64,000 nucleotides of DNA from Marinomonas atlantica (GCF_001639725.1 NZ_LTAW01000004.1:1-64000); one strand, 5' to 3'; counted from the stretch's first letter, positions 38,717 to 47,647 are shown. Notes: generated from the letters alone by a model not told the origin. Numbers and translations are program-made.

Positions 38717-38738
38717 CTTATTAATACTAAAGTCACTG
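38711..38738 (+). repeat. Hairpin over the cobK stop codon
   Basis: CAGTGACTT (38711-38719) pairs with AAGTCACTG (38730-38738). It overlaps the cobK TGA and has no T run; it may be a weak bidirectional terminator facing the convergent aminotransferase gene. Confidence 0.5.
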
Positions 38739-38759
38739 TGCAAGGCACGCTCGTAACGT

Positions 38760-39911
38760 TTATAAGGTTACTAGTTGTTCTGCGGCTTGATTTAAGGTGT
38801 GATCTCGTTTGGCAAAGCAAAAACGGATTAAGCGTATATCTTCTGGCGGTGTTTGGTAAAACACAGAAATTGGAATTGCCGCTACGTCTGCTGTTTCAAT
38901 CAGCCATAACGCAAATTCGCTATCAGGTATGTCTCGGATAGCACTGTAATCCATCAGTTGGAAATAGGTGCCTGGCGAAGGCGTAAATGTGAAGCGGCTG
39001 TCGCTCATTGCTTTATTGAAGAAGTCTCGTTTTTGCTGATAGAAACTCGGTAGCATCTCATCGTGATCTGGGTGCGCGGCTAAATAGTCGGCTAAGGCCA
39101 ACTGCATCGGTGTACTGGTACTAAACGTTAGATATTGATGGACTTTGCGTACCTCAGCCATCAATGCCGCAGGAGCAACACAGTAACCAATCTTCCAGCC
39201 TGTTGTATGGTAGGTTTTTCCAAATGAAGACACGACAACACTGCGTTGGGCTAACGCTTTGTGACGTAACACGCTTTGATGTTCAGCGCCTTCAAATACG
39301 ATGTGCTCGTATACCTCATCGGACAGGACTAATAAATTATGCTGTTCTGCTAATTCATATAACGCTTCTAAATCATTACTAGAGAATACCGTCCCTGTTG
39401 GGTTATGAGGTGAGTTAACGACGATGACCTTGGTTTTCTCGGTCACGGCATTTGCGACGATTTGCCAATCAATAGCAAAGGAGGGAGGCAATAGGGCAAT
39501 GTGTACCGGATTGCCTCCATTTAAGCGAATAGCGGGATCATAGGAGTCGTAAGCAGGGTCAAACACAATGACTTCATCTCCTTGTTGGACAAACGCTGAA
39601 ATCGTTGCGAACAAGGCTTCTGTTGCACCGGAAGTGACGGTAATATCGGTGTCTGCATCGGCTTGATGGTTGTAGCAGCGCGACAACTTGCTTTGGATCG
39701 CCTGACGCAGTGTAGGAGCGCCTGTCATCGGAGCGTATTGGTTGGCGCCTTGCTGAATGTAATGATCAACTCGGCTTAATAGCTCGTTTGGCCCATCAAA
39801 ATCTGGGAAGCCTTGGGAGAGGTTGATCGCTTGATGTTTGGCGGCCAGTTCAGACATTTGCGTAAAAATAGTGGTGCCTGTACTCGGTAGCTTACTATCA
39901 AATTGGCGCAT
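38760..39911 (-). CDS. PLP aminotransferase, YbdL-like methionine aminotransferase
   Basis: A 383-residue class I/II aminotransferase. NLSQGFPDFDGP and NQYAPMTGAPTLRQAI near the N-terminus and the PLP lysine in VVSSFGKTYHTTGWKIGYC place it with YbdL/kynurenine-type aminotransferases, which favour methionine, glutamine or aromatic amino acids. The exact substrate is inferred. It is divergent from the thioesterase gene. Confidence 0.87.
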   Translation of the reverse strand: MRQFDSKLPSTGTTIFTQMSELAAKHQAINLSQGFPDFDGPNELLSRVDHYIQQGANQYAPMTGAPTLRQAIQSKLSRCYNHQADADTDITVTSGATEALFATISAFVQQGDEVIVFDPAYDSYDPAIRLNGGNPVHIALLPPSFAIDWQIVANAVTEKTKVIVVNSPHNPTGTVFSSNDLEALYELAEQHNLLVLSDEVYEHIVFEGAEHQSVLRHKALAQRSVVVSSFGKTYHTTGWKIGYCVAPAALMAEVRKVHQYLTFSTSTPMQLALADYLAAHPDHDEMLPSFYQQKRDFFNKAMSDSRFTFTPSPGTYFQLMDYSAIRDIPDSEFALWLIETADVAAIPISVFYQTPPEDIRLIRFCFAKRDHTLNQAAEQLVTL

Positions 39912-40046
39912 AATATTGGTCCTTTTAAGCGAAATCGCGCCTGTAATGCTAATTCAGAGTGCTTTAGAGTTAAAGAGTCAAAACAGTTACTGATATTGGC
40001 GGCCAGCTTTGTTATAAAGTGTCGATTCCGACAGTAGGAGAAATAA

Positions 40047-40478
40047 ATGTCTGGGGAAGTAAACGAAACTAAAGGTCGCCTTACGACACGCACTGTAGCA
40101 ATGCCTGGGGACACTAACCCAGCGGGTGATATTTTTGGCGGTTGGGTGGTGTCTCAAATGGACATCGCAGCAGGTATATGCGCTGGGCAACGTGCTCAGA
40201 CACGTGTTGTAACCGTCTCATTAGATGGTATGAGTTTTATACGCCCAGTAAAAGTTGGCGATATTTTAGGTGTCTATACCTACGTTAAATCAGTTGGTCG
40301 CACTTCTATGGATATCCATGTAGAAGCTTGGGTGCGACGTGGGCGTATAGGAATACGCGAAAAAGTAACAGAAGGTTTATTTAAATTTGTTGCGATTGAT
40401 GATGCGGGCAAATCAACACCAATTCCTGCAGAAGAGGATTTGCCGGATTACGTTCATGAGTCTATGAACGAATTCTAA
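40047..40478 (+). CDS. yciA: YciA-like acyl-CoA thioesterase
   Basis: A 143-residue hotdog-fold enzyme that hydrolyses acyl-CoA. The family motif is RTVAMPGDTNPAGDIFGGWV, and VTVSLDGMSFIRPVKVGDIL follows. GTAGGAG precedes the ATG. It is transcribed alone and ends at a perfect palindromic terminator. Confidence 0.9.
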   Translation: MSGEVNETKGRLTTRTVAMPGDTNPAGDIFGGWVVSQMDIAAGICAGQRAQTRVVTVSLDGMSFIRPVKVGDILGVYTYVKSVGRTSMDIHVEAWVRRGRIGIREKVTEGLFKFVAIDDAGKSTPIPAEEDLPDYVHESMNEF

Positions 40479-40492
40479 TCTCTGTATTTTGA

Positions 40493-40530
40493 CCAATAAA
40501 AAAAGCAGCTTAAGCTGCTTTTTTTATTGG
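40493..40530. terminator. Perfect 38-base palindromic terminator
   Basis: The arms 40493-40511 and 40512-40530 are exact complements, with core AAAGCAGCTT/AAGCTGCTTT and A/T runs outside, so it works in both directions. It lies between the convergent yciA and cheW genes. Confidence 0.95.
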
Positions 40531-40540
40531 AAACTAATAA

Positions 40541-41053
40541 TTAAATCATCGAGCCAATCGAAAGTTGCTCATTATCAGAATCAATCATTTTGTTCAGGTC
40601 CAGAAGGATGACTAATTCTTCTTCTTTCTGGTAGACACCTTGGATAAACATTAACGCTTCATCGTTACCGACACTAGGGCTTTGCTCAATTTCACTTTGA
40701 TACAAATAGAATACTTCTTTAACAGCATCTACTAACATACCAATCTGCTCGCCATCATGTTCAATAATGATAATTCGCGTGTCATCAGAAATAGTACACT
40801 CAGGCAAACTAAATCGAACACGAGTGTCAATTACCGTGACAACATTACCGCGAAGGTTGACGATTCCAAGGACGAAGGACTGAGCACCTGGAACAGGAGC
40901 AATTTCGCTGTAACGCAATACTTCTTTAATTTGCATTACGTTGATGCCGTAAGTCTCATCCAAAAGTTTGAAAGTAAGGTATTGGAGCAATTCTCCTTTA
41001 TTACTTTCGCTAGGCAAATTTCCTGATTCTTTGATTGTCGCTAATTCAGACAT
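40541..41053 (-). CDS. cheW: CheW chemotaxis coupling protein
   Basis: A 170-residue protein that couples chemoreceptors to the CheA kinase. The CheW domain (about 22-165) has YLTFKLLDETYGINVMQIKE, VPGAQSFVLGIVNLRGNVVT and IGMLVDAVKEV. No other chemotaxis gene is beside it, so it is an isolated cheW or an array adaptor. The domain also occurs in CheV, but no receiver domain is present. Confidence 0.93.
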   Translation of the reverse strand: MSELATIKESGNLPSESNKGELLQYLTFKLLDETYGINVMQIKEVLRYSEIAPVPGAQSFVLGIVNLRGNVVTVIDTRVRFSLPECTISDDTRIIIIEHDGEQIGMLVDAVKEVFYLYQSEIEQSPSVGNDEALMFIQGVYQKEEELVILLDLNKMIDSDNEQLSIGSMI

Positions 41054-41158
41054 GGCTCTAAACCTATTATCAATCCGATGATATGCGCTAATGCGCTGCT
41101 CGTATATTTAGTAGAATAGACGAAATGCAACGCATTGGCTTGATAAATTAAGTAACAA

Positions 41159-42022
41159 TTAGTTGTCTTGTTGTATGCCAACAATCGTCCAATTGCCTTG
41201 AGCATCTTCTAGGTTTTTCTCTAAATGCCACACTTCATTGGCTTCGGTGGTTTGATCACCTTCTTTGATCCAACCGCTAAAACGCAATGAAATAGAAGCT
41301 GTTGAGCCGATAAACTCGCCGCGAACAAGGTCTACCATCAAGGAAACAACTTCAGTACGAGGTTTATCTGAACCAAATTTAGCACGCTCTTCACGCAACA
41401 TAGCACAAACATCCGCGCTAAAGTAGTCGCTGATTTCCTCGAAGTTATTGTCATCCCAGGCTTTCTGCAAGGTTACATAATGACTTTTTGCTTCGGCAAT
41501 GAACGCTTGTTCATTAAAGCCTGGCGGCAGTTGAATCTGAGGTTGAGAACCAAAGCCAGAAATACCAGACATAGGTGAAGGTTGTACATTGTCTCGCGTT
41601 GAGTTAGGCATTTCGCGGTACATGCCTTGAGCGCCCGCTGTTTGCGCAGCTTGGCGTTTTTTGGCAAAGAATAGCTTATAAATCAAGAAGCCGATGACTG
41701 CAAACAGTAAAATATCACCAAAAGATATACCATCGAATGCACCACTGCCCATCAGTGCAGCAAACAAGCCGCCCGCCAATAAGCCACCTAAAAGTCCACC
41801 ACCTAAGCCACCAAGGAAGCCTGATTTTTTAGTGGTGCCGCCTGCAGCTGCCGCTTTCGATGTGCTGCTACTTGTTGGGCTAGTTGCACTTTTACTCGTT
41901 GAAAAGCTTTTGCCGAAGCTTTTGCTTCCACCAAGACGTTTTGCTTCAGCATCAGAGGCAAAGCCTCCCATACCAATTGCTAATACAAATGCCATAAGTA
42001 AGGCATATACAGATGTTTTCAA
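41159..42022 (-). CDS. Tim44-like domain membrane protein
   Basis: A 287-residue envelope protein. It has a signal peptide (about 1-27), a Ser/Thr/Lys-rich stretch, a Gly/Leu-rich segment and membrane helix (about 70-120), and a C-terminal Tim44-like domain (about 150-285) with FEEISDYFSADVCAMLREE and EVWHLEKNLEDAQGNWTIVG. The function of such proteins in bacteria is unclear. It lies just downstream of trpS, with 14 bases between them. Confidence 0.85.
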   Translation of the reverse strand: MKTSVYALLMAFVLAIGMGGFASDAEAKRLGGSKSFGKSFSTSKSATSPTSSSTSKAAAAGGTTKKSGFLGGLGGGLLGGLLAGGLFAALMGSGAFDGISFGDILLFAVIGFLIYKLFFAKKRQAAQTAGAQGMYREMPNSTRDNVQPSPMSGISGFGSQPQIQLPPGFNEQAFIAEAKSHYVTLQKAWDDNNFEEISDYFSADVCAMLREERAKFGSDKPRTEVVSLMVDLVRGEFIGSTASISLRFSGWIKEGDQTTEANEVWHLEKNLEDAQGNWTIVGIQQDN

Positions 42023-42036
42023 GATGTTTCTCCAAA

Positions 42037-43047
42037 TTAGACGAAGTGAACCAAACCAACTGCTTTACGAAGGTCAGAGATCAGAGCTCGTGCTCGGGCA
42101 CGGGCTTTTTCAGCACCGGCCTGTAAAACTGCTTCGATTTCGGCAGGGTTCGCCATAAGCTCAAGGTATTTTTCTCTTGGCTCTGTTAGTTGACCATTAA
42201 TCAGCTCAAAAAGTTCCTTTTTAGCTTCACCCCAAGCGATACCATCTAAGAATTTTTGGTGCATCTCTGCAGTTTGCTCTGGGGTGGCGAACGCTTTGTA
42301 AATATCAAAGACCGTTGAGTTTTCAGGGTCTTTAGGTTCACCAGGTTCAAGCAAGTTGGTGACAATCTTGTTGATTCCTTTTTTAAGCTGCTTCTCAGTT
42401 TCAAATAGCTGGATAGTATTGTTGTAGCTCTTACTCATTTTTCGGCCATCAAGGCCTTTTAAAATGGCACTGTCATCTTCTGCAACGAGTGCTTGTGGCA
42501 TGACAAAGTGCTCACCAAACAAATGGTTGAAGCGGGAGCCAATGTCGCGCGCCATTTCAATGTGTTGGATTTGATCACGACCAACAGGGACCTTGTTAGC
42601 ATTAAAAGCTAGGATGTCTGCAGCCATCAATACTGGATAGCAAAATAACCCCATGGTAATGCCATTGTCTGGGTCTTGACCATTAGTGGTATTTTCATCA
42701 ACGCTAGCTTTGTAGGCGTGTGCGCGGTTCATTAAACCTTTTGCAGTCACGCATGTTAGGAGCCAGTTTAGTTCAGCTATTTCAGGAATATCCGACTGAC
42801 GGTAAAAAGTTGCTTTGTCTGTATCTAGGCCACAGGCAAGCCAAGTTGCTGCTATTTCAAGACGAGACTGTTTAACACGCTCAGGATCCTGACATTTAAT
42901 CAGAGCATGATAATCAGCTAGAAAGAAGAATGATTCTGTGTCTTCGTGAAGGCTAGCTTCAATGGCTGGGCGAATTGCGCCAACATAGTTACCTAGGTGA
43001 GGCGTGCCCGTCGTTGTGATACCGGTTAAAACAATTTCTTTACCCAT
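42037..43047 (-). CDS. trpS: Tryptophanyl-tRNA synthetase
   Basis: Class I aminoacyl-tRNA synthetase, 336 residues. The HIGH-like motif is [11 protein letters not shown] near residue 14, and the KMSKS motif is present as [12 protein letters not shown]. The ATP and tryptophan pocket sequences [16 protein letters not shown] are typical. It is transcribed leftward with the Tim44-like gene. Confidence 0.97.
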   Translation of the reverse strand: MGKEIVLTGITTTGTPHLGNYVGAIRPAIEASLHEDTESFFFLADYHALIKCQDPERVKQSRLEIAATWLACGLDTDKATFYRQSDIPEIAELNWLLTCVTAKGLMNRAHAYKASVDENTTNGQDPDNGITMGLFCYPVLMAADILAFNANKVPVGRDQIQHIEMARDIGSRFNHLFGEHFVMPQALVAEDDSAILKGLDGRKMSKSYNNTIQLFETEKQLKKGINKIVTNLLEPGEPKDPENSTVFDIYKAFATPEQTAEMHQKFLDGIAWGEAKKELFELINGQLTEPREKYLELMANPAEIEAVLQAGAEKARARARALISDLRKAVGLVHFV

Positions 43048-43156
43048 TTTCCCTTACTCAATCATATAAAAAGGTGTGTGTACCCTATCATAAAAATTAG
43101 GGTATACGTAGCTTAAAACCACCCTGTTTCAAACGTGCAAATGTGGCGACTATTAA

Positions 43157-43774
43157 TTAGGTTCTAATCTGACGAAAGGTGAGATTGATACGAGGCGTGC
43201 CGACTTTTTTTGTGGTTGGAAGGCTGTGTAACCAATGGTGTTGAGTCACGCCTTTCATCACCAGTAAACTGCCCGAGTCTAGTTCAACTGAATGGGTTTC
43301 TTTGGTGTGTTTGTGTTTGAAAGAAAATTTACGCTTTGCGCCAAAGCTTAGGGACGCGATCACACCTTGCTCGACCAGTTCGCGTTCTGCGTCACTGTGC
43401 CATGACATACCTTCGGAACCATCATGGTAAAGGTTCAATAAGCAAGAGTTATATTGTTCTTGCGTTTCTCGTTCAACTTGCTCTTTTATTTCTAATAGAA
43501 GAGGGGTCCATAATTTAGCGATTTTTGTGGTTTTAGAATATGTATATCGAAAGGCTTGTTCCGCGTACCAAGCAACTTTACGTTTGGTGATGATGTGTTT
43601 ACCAAAAATCACGGCTTGATCATATTGCCAATCAATTTCGTTAAGCAGATGATGAAGGTAAATGTGGGACTGCTCTGGCTGAATCAAATGTCCGAAGTAA
43701 GTTACATCGCCATCGTATGGTAAAACAGACAAAGGTTCCGATTCAATTTCTGAGAAGAGATCATTCATTTGCAT
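43157..43774 (-). CDS. AlkB-type 2-oxoglutarate/Fe(II) DNA repair dioxygenase
   Basis: A 205-residue demethylase that removes alkyl groups from damaged bases by oxidation. The iron site HxD is in GMSWHSDAERELV, and the 2-oxoglutarate arginines lie in TPRINLTFRQI with the distal His in TQHHWLHSLP. It resembles the ALKBH2/3 branch. GGGAG precedes the start; the ATG at 43768 is an alternative. This is the last host gene before the prophage. Confidence 0.9.
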   Translation of the reverse strand: MQMNDLFSEIESEPLSVLPYDGDVTYFGHLIQPEQSHIYLHHLLNEIDWQYDQAVIFGKHIITKRKVAWYAEQAFRYTYSKTTKIAKLWTPLLLEIKEQVERETQEQYNSCLLNLYHDGSEGMSWHSDAERELVEQGVIASLSFGAKRKFSFKHKHTKETHSVELDSGSLLVMKGVTQHHWLHSLPTTKKVGTPRINLTFRQIRT

Positions 43775-43968
43775 CGACTCCCTTGTTTGTGGTGTGAGAG
43801 CTCCTAACCGATAATTACTTGGTAGTCTTTATTTCAGATCACTTTGTAATAAGGGAATCAAGGCTGTAGCGCTATTGTCGGCAATCTCGCTTCCTACGGC
43901 TTTTTAGTCAATAGGAGAGATCCGTTAAGCCGTATTTGCATATCTAAATTCCTACGCGTTAATACGAA

Positions 43969-43995
43969 ATGCATAAAAATTACTGGTTTATGCAT
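43969..43995. repeat. Inverted repeat near the prophage edge
   Basis: ATGCATAAA (43969-43977) and TTTATGCAT (43987-43995) are perfect inverted arms around nine bases. The geometry resembles a tyrosine-recombinase core site but could equally be a protein-binding site. No second copy is visible in the window. Confidence 0.5.
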
Positions 43996-44191
43996 AATAA
44001 TGTGTTAGGAAGGATTTGGCAGAGTGTAGGAGGTATATGGTGGAGCCTAGCTCCCTCGCAAAGCGGCTTGAAAGTATTGCTATTGCTGGGTTCTTTTATT
44101 TCGATTTTTATATATGCCCCCGTAGATGCCCCCACATTCATTTTCTTACAGTGAAAGGCTATGACAGGGCATGCGCATTTATACCAATAAA

Positions 44192-44231
44192 AAAATGCCC
44201 CCACAACCAATTAAGGTCATGGGGGCATTTT
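44192..44231. terminator. Terminator at the end of the leftward phage operon
   Basis: AAAATGCCCCCA (44192-44203) pairs with TGGGGGCATTTT (44220-44231). A runs on the left give a U tract for leftward transcripts, so it closes the left arm. Confidence 0.9.
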
Positions 44232-44232
44232 G

Positions 44233-44418
44233 CTATTTACCATGTTTCTTTTTTTCTAGAGAGACTAACAAGTCATCTTTAGCTGCTTCTGTAAATTTAA
44301 AAGTATCAGTTGATAGCTGTCCAACATTGTGACCACAGTAACCACAATCAACTTCATATTTTTTCCCTACCGTAAAATTTATAGACTCTTTACAGCAGGG
44401 GCATTTTCTTTCGTACAT
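44233..44418 (-). CDS. Small zinc-ribbon protein of phage
   Basis: A 61-residue protein with two CxxC pairs, CPCC (residues 6-9) and CGYC (25-28), forming a likely zinc ribbon, then a Lys-rich helix. It is the last gene of the leftward operon, directly downstream of the methyltransferase gene. Small zinc-ribbon proteins sometimes regulate phage methyltransferases (as Com does in Mu), but the link here is only by position. Confidence 0.65.
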   Translation of the reverse strand: MYERKCPCCKESINFTVGKKYEVDCGYCGHNVGQLSTDTFKFTEAAKDDLLVSLEKKKHGK

Positions 44419-44436
44419 ATTTGCCTCTCAAAAATA

Positions 44437-45894
44437 TTAAGCCGCAACGGAGCGGCGGATTGTTTGACTGGTGTTTGTTTTGATAAGTGCTGCGGCAAGT
44501 GGCGGGCAAACTGAGTTGCCACACATACGGACTTGCGCAGCCTTTGAAAGCTTGGTGCCGTCGGGTAGGGTGTCGATTACGTATGAATCAGGAAACCCTT
44601 GTGCTCTGTAGAGTTCACGCGGTGACAGCATACGCATACCGATGTCTACGATCTGATAATCTTCGCCTTTGATCGTTACCAAACCAAAGCGGTCTTTTGT
44701 GGTAACGGTGTGTAGCGGTTCATTGACTGTGCAACCTTCACCCGTTCCGTAATATTTAACCAAGAAGGCGCGAACCTCTCCGATGTGACCACCACCGCTA
44801 GTGATGGTATGAACCGGCTCTCTTACATCTGTACCAATACAGCCATTGCGAAGCTTTACTAGGTTGCTGGCGATAAGAGCATGATGGTCAACCGTGGTTA
44901 CTGTGTCGGTCGGTGCATTCATGCTTATACCAGAGCCTGTATAGTTGCCACCGTAGTGCTTGGCTAAGAAAGCGCAAACTAGCTGGGAGTGATTCTGTGT
45001 GGTGATCGTATTTACTGGTTTGTCTATTGGTCGTGGCTTGCCTGCGTATGCTGGCCCGCCAGCACCGATAATAAACGGTTTATCTGACTCGATGACGAAA
45101 CGCTGTAAGCCACGAGCGATTCGCTTCATTGTGTTTTCTGCCAGCGGTCGCTTACGCTCAAAAATGCTTGGGCAAGGGATAGACCAGTCGATAATATCGG
45201 CGGCTGTTTTCCAAGGCTTAAGCTTTCCGGATTGGACTTCTAGGCTTGCTGGATCGCCGTGGGTTGGTGTTGGCCATGAAATAGGGTTGCCATCACAACG
45301 TGCGATAAGAAAGAAACGCTTACGGGTAGTCGGTACACCGAAGTCGCAAGCGCGCAGCTCTTTCCAATCAACGATATAACCAAGCTTTTTCAGCGCGTTA
45401 ACAAACGTCTTAAAATTCTTACCCTTCAGGCTTTGGCCTTTCTGCCCTAGAAATGGTGCGCCGTCTCTCACTGGTCCCCACGTTTTAAACTCTTCAACAT
45501 TCTCAAGCATAATTATTTTAGGCTTTACCGTAGCAGCCCAACGAACAGCAACCCAAGCCAAACCGCGAATATTGCGGTCTACTGGCTTGCCGCCTTTGGC
45601 TTTCGAGAAGTGTTTGCAGTCCGGGCTAAACCAGGCAATTTCGACTTCACGGTTTCCGCATGCCTTACGTGGGTCAACTTCCCAAACGCTTTCGCAGTAG
45701 TGTGCTGTATCTGGGTGGTTTGCCGTGTGCATCGCCACGGCTTCGGGGTCGTGGTTAATCGAAATATCAACGGGACGGCCTAATGCCATTTCCAAGCCGG
45801 TAGAAGCACCGCCACCACCAGCAAAGTTATCAATCACCAATGATTGAGGTAGGTGCAGGTCTAACTGACCTGCGTGGTTGTTGAAGAAGTGCAT
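44437..45894 (-). CDS. Phage DNA (cytosine-5) methyltransferase
   Basis: A 485-residue C5-cytosine methyltransferase. SAM motif I is FAGGGGASTGLEMALG (about 24-39). The catalytic cysteine is in WFSPDCKHFSKAKGG, where the usual Pro-Cys is SPDC. Motif VI is MLENVEEF and motif X, near the C-terminus, is AAQVRMCGNSVCPP. A central stretch of about 100 residues with repeated HTITSGG/HTVTTKD-like segments is the target-recognition region. No restriction enzyme is adjacent, so it probably protects phage DNA. The target sequence cannot be read off. Confidence 0.92.
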   Translation of the reverse strand: MHFFNNHAGQLDLHLPQSLVIDNFAGGGGASTGLEMALGRPVDISINHDPEAVAMHTANHPDTAHYCESVWEVDPRKACGNREVEIAWFSPDCKHFSKAKGGKPVDRNIRGLAWVAVRWAATVKPKIIMLENVEEFKTWGPVRDGAPFLGQKGQSLKGKNFKTFVNALKKLGYIVDWKELRACDFGVPTTRKRFFLIARCDGNPISWPTPTHGDPASLEVQSGKLKPWKTAADIIDWSIPCPSIFERKRPLAENTMKRIARGLQRFVIESDKPFIIGAGGPAYAGKPRPIDKPVNTITTQNHSQLVCAFLAKHYGGNYTGSGISMNAPTDTVTTVDHHALIASNLVKLRNGCIGTDVREPVHTITSGGGHIGEVRAFLVKYYGTGEGCTVNEPLHTVTTKDRFGLVTIKGEDYQIVDIGMRMLSPRELYRAQGFPDSYVIDTLPDGTKLSKAAQVRMCGNSVCPPLAAALIKTNTSQTIRRSVAA

Positions 45895-45897
45895 TCA

Positions 45898-46443
45898 CTA
45901 TACCTCCTGAAACATTGGCAGCTTAAAGGCTTGCTCACGTAACTTGTCCGCTTCAACTGGGTCATAGCCCCAAATATTGCTGCCGTCTTCGCGGAAGCAT
46001 TTTGGTGCAATTAGGCGCTTATCAATTGGCGTACCGTCTAGAATGTAGCGCTTTAGGTGTGAGATTAGGCTTTGCATGGTTCCGCCTTCGCTAAGGCCAG
46101 ACCATTGAATATGCTCACGGTTGGTGTAAACGCGGCGGCGCGTGTAGGCGTCCACGTAGAACACCTTGCCGCCTTTGCCTAATTCCATGTGAGCAATTTT
46201 ATTTTCATGACTTAAGAACTTGCGACCATGGGTGGCGATTAATTTAATCAACCTGTTTGCATGATTAACTCGCTCACTTTCAATCGGCTTATCAATGACA
46301 TAGAACGAATCACAGCCGCACTTAGGGCACACAAAGGTAGATGAAAAGCCGTCACCATTAGGTTGATTTACCATTTCAGCATATACGCCTGTCCAGCGGC
46401 ATGATTGTCTTGAACACTCTTGTCGATCTTGCATCATAGTCAT
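45898..46443 (-). CDS. Phage protein with zinc-binding N-terminus, unknown
   Basis: A 181-residue protein. Cysteines at residues 10 and 15 together with CPKCGC near residue 39 suggest a zinc ribbon. The rest is basic and contains IKLIATHGRKFLSHENKIAH, which recurs in phage proteins of unknown function. The start overlaps the upstream stop as ATGA, and its stop is three bases before the methyltransferase start, so the genes are coupled. Confidence 0.7.
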   Translation of the reverse strand: MTMMQDRQECSRQSCRWTGVYAEMVNQPNGDGFSSTFVCPKCGCDSFYVIDKPIESERVNHANRLIKLIATHGRKFLSHENKIAHMELGKGGKVFYVDAYTRRRVYTNREHIQWSGLSEGGTMQSLISHLKRYILDGTPIDKRLIAPKCFREDGSNIWGYDPVEADKLREQAFKLPMFQEV

Positions 46444-46664
46444 TGAATGATTCCTTCCTTCGGCGCCTGCGGGACCACGATGTGGGCCACGGCCTTGATT
46501 AAAATGTCAGGGATGATTGAGCCGTTGATGAAGTGGGGCGGGTGGTACTTCACTAGCTCAACGTGGTTGTTGTCGTGGCAAATCCAGACTAAGCACTCGT
46601 GTTTGTTTACGTGCTTGAACTCCTTGGGAGCCAGCCAAATTTCGCTAGGTTCATGTTGCTTCAT
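46440..46664 (-). CDS. Small phage protein, unknown
   Basis: About 74 residues, starting MKQHEPSEIWLAPKEFKHVN. ATG 46664 forms an ATGA overlap with the stop of the upstream gene and is preferred over the ATG at 46688. Its C-terminus overlaps the next gene start. No domain recognised. Confidence 0.65.
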   Translation of the reverse strand: MKQHEPSEIWLAPKEFKHVNKHECLVWICHDNNHVELVKYHPPHFINGSIIPDILIKAVAHIVVPQAPKEGIIQ

Positions 46665-47026
46665 AGTATTAAGTGAACCTTTAGGCATAGTTCCTTTGCC
46701 TTGTTATAAGCTTCAATCCATGCGTCCCGCTCTGCTGTGGTCTTGAATCTCCTATATGAGGTTCCTTGACCTTTTAGGGGTTTAGCTGAAATTTCTAGGT
46801 CGCCACTGGGAGTCCAGTCGCGTAAGCCTAAAATGCACCATTCATTGATGCCCTTTAGGATTGCCACATTAGGCGAATAACCGTTACCTAAATCGCGAAC
46901 ATGGTAGCCTTCATGATTCACGTTAACCGCTTGACGCATGTCTCCAATGGATGCGGGCTTTAGCTGCTTTACTATCGACTTGGTAAGCTTTTTCCTAGTT
47001 GTAATTACTTCAATTTCTATACTCAC
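46661..47026 (-). CDS. Phage protein, unknown
   Basis: A 121-residue protein with a basic start (TTRKKLTKSIVKQLKPAS) and a C-terminal segment RRFKTTAERDAWIEAYNKAK. ATGA overlaps join it to both neighbours. No family recognised. Confidence 0.65.
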   Translation of the reverse strand: MSIEIEVITTRKKLTKSIVKQLKPASIGDMRQAVNVNHEGYHVRDLGNGYSPNVAILKGINEWCILGLRDWTPSGDLEISAKPLKGQGTSYRRFKTTAERDAWIEAYNKAKELCLKVHLIL

Positions 47027-47277
47027 GCTATTGCCTCCAATTGCCGTTGTAGTTCAGCCACTTGCTCATATAGTGCGCTATGGCTGTAGACCACCACCCA
47101 GAGAATGCCGCTTTCAATATCTGCACCAGAGCCATGACCCACGGTGACATCTTGGATGCGCTCAATACTGCTGCGCTTGCTTGAGTCCAGTACTTTAGCT
47201 AAGCGATAAAGAATGTCTGTGGCATGCGCTGGGTTACCGGTCTGCTGCCACTGTGCGATTTCTTCGGCTAGATTCAT
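47023..47277 (-). CDS. Small phage protein, unknown
   Basis: An 84-residue protein with a helical start, HATDILYRLAKVLDSSKRSS, and a C-terminal coiled-coil-like end (LYEQVAELQRQLEAIA). It overlaps both neighbours by four bases. Function unknown. Confidence 0.65.
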   Translation of the reverse strand: MNLAEEIAQWQQTGNPAHATDILYRLAKVLDSSKRSSIERIQDVTVGHGSGADIESGILWVVVYSHSALYEQVAELQRQLEAIA

Positions 47278-47525
47278 GCTGCCACCTTCGCTTCTTCTGC
47301 TTTATATACGTAGCGACGGCCACCGTTCCAAAGCAGTTGGTTGATCGTACGCTTGGCGCGCTCGCGATCTTCTTGAGTTGCGCCGTTGTCGGCGGTTTCT
47401 TGAAGTAGCTGCACTTCTAAACTCACGGCTTCTTGAATCAGCCCTTTTGCGTGAGCTGCTTCGCGTGTTTGATAAGACAGGCGTATAGCGGCCTCAACCG
47501 CTTGCTTAACAAGTAGAGTTGTCAT
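47274..47525 (-). CDS. Small phage protein, unknown
   Basis: About 83 residues starting MTTLLVKQAVEAAIRLSYQT, mostly helical. ATG 47525 has AAAGG about nine bases upstream, and the open frame before it has no ribosome site. It ends with a basic segment NGGRRYVYKAEEAKVAA and overlaps the next gene by four bases. Confidence 0.6.
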   Translation of the reverse strand: MTTLLVKQAVEAAIRLSYQTREAAHAKGLIQEAVSLEVQLLQETADNGATQEDRERAKRTINQLLWNGGRRYVYKAEEAKVAA

Positions 47526-47647
47526 TGTTAGTACCTTTGATTGTTTGTTTGGGAGGGTGCGCAGGGCGCTTTGAATTGCAGTCAAACCCAAGCCACTTAT
47601 GGGCACTCGGAAAAGTTAGGTGTTGCCGCACCTACTGACTGCAAATC

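Larger units (their letters stand above)
43775..44232. other. Host-prophage junction region without a clear gene
   Basis: No tRNA, integrase or convincing gene is seen. It holds a weak plus-strand hairpin (GCTGTAG 43863-43869 with CTACGGC 43894-43900, then T5), an inverted repeat at 43969-43995, a strong ribosome-site-like AGGAGG (44028-44033) before an ATG with an unconvincing reading frame, and two copies of ATGCCCCCAC (44125-44134 and 44195-44204). The left attachment site should be here or very near. Confidence 0.5.

Noticed and set aside
41694..42158. 154-residue plus-strand frame opposite the Tim44-like gene
   Set aside because: Its Pro/Lys repeats are the complement of the Gly/Leu-rich segment of the real gene.
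43981..44010. dif-like (XerCD) sequence around GGTTTATGCATAATAATGTGTTAG
   Set aside because: The XerD half-site TTATGTTAAAT, normally well conserved, is not present. Only short A/T-rich similarity is seen.
44036..44070. Possible tRNA or tmRNA 3' end on the minus strand (GGTGGAGCC)
   Set aside because: No T-loop consensus or matching acceptor stem is found; only a small GGAGCC/GCTCC hairpin remains.
44037..44282. Reading frame after AGGAGG at the prophage edge
   Set aside because: It runs through the terminator hairpin and into the zinc-ribbon gene on the other strand, with a composition unlike a protein. Kept only as a note.
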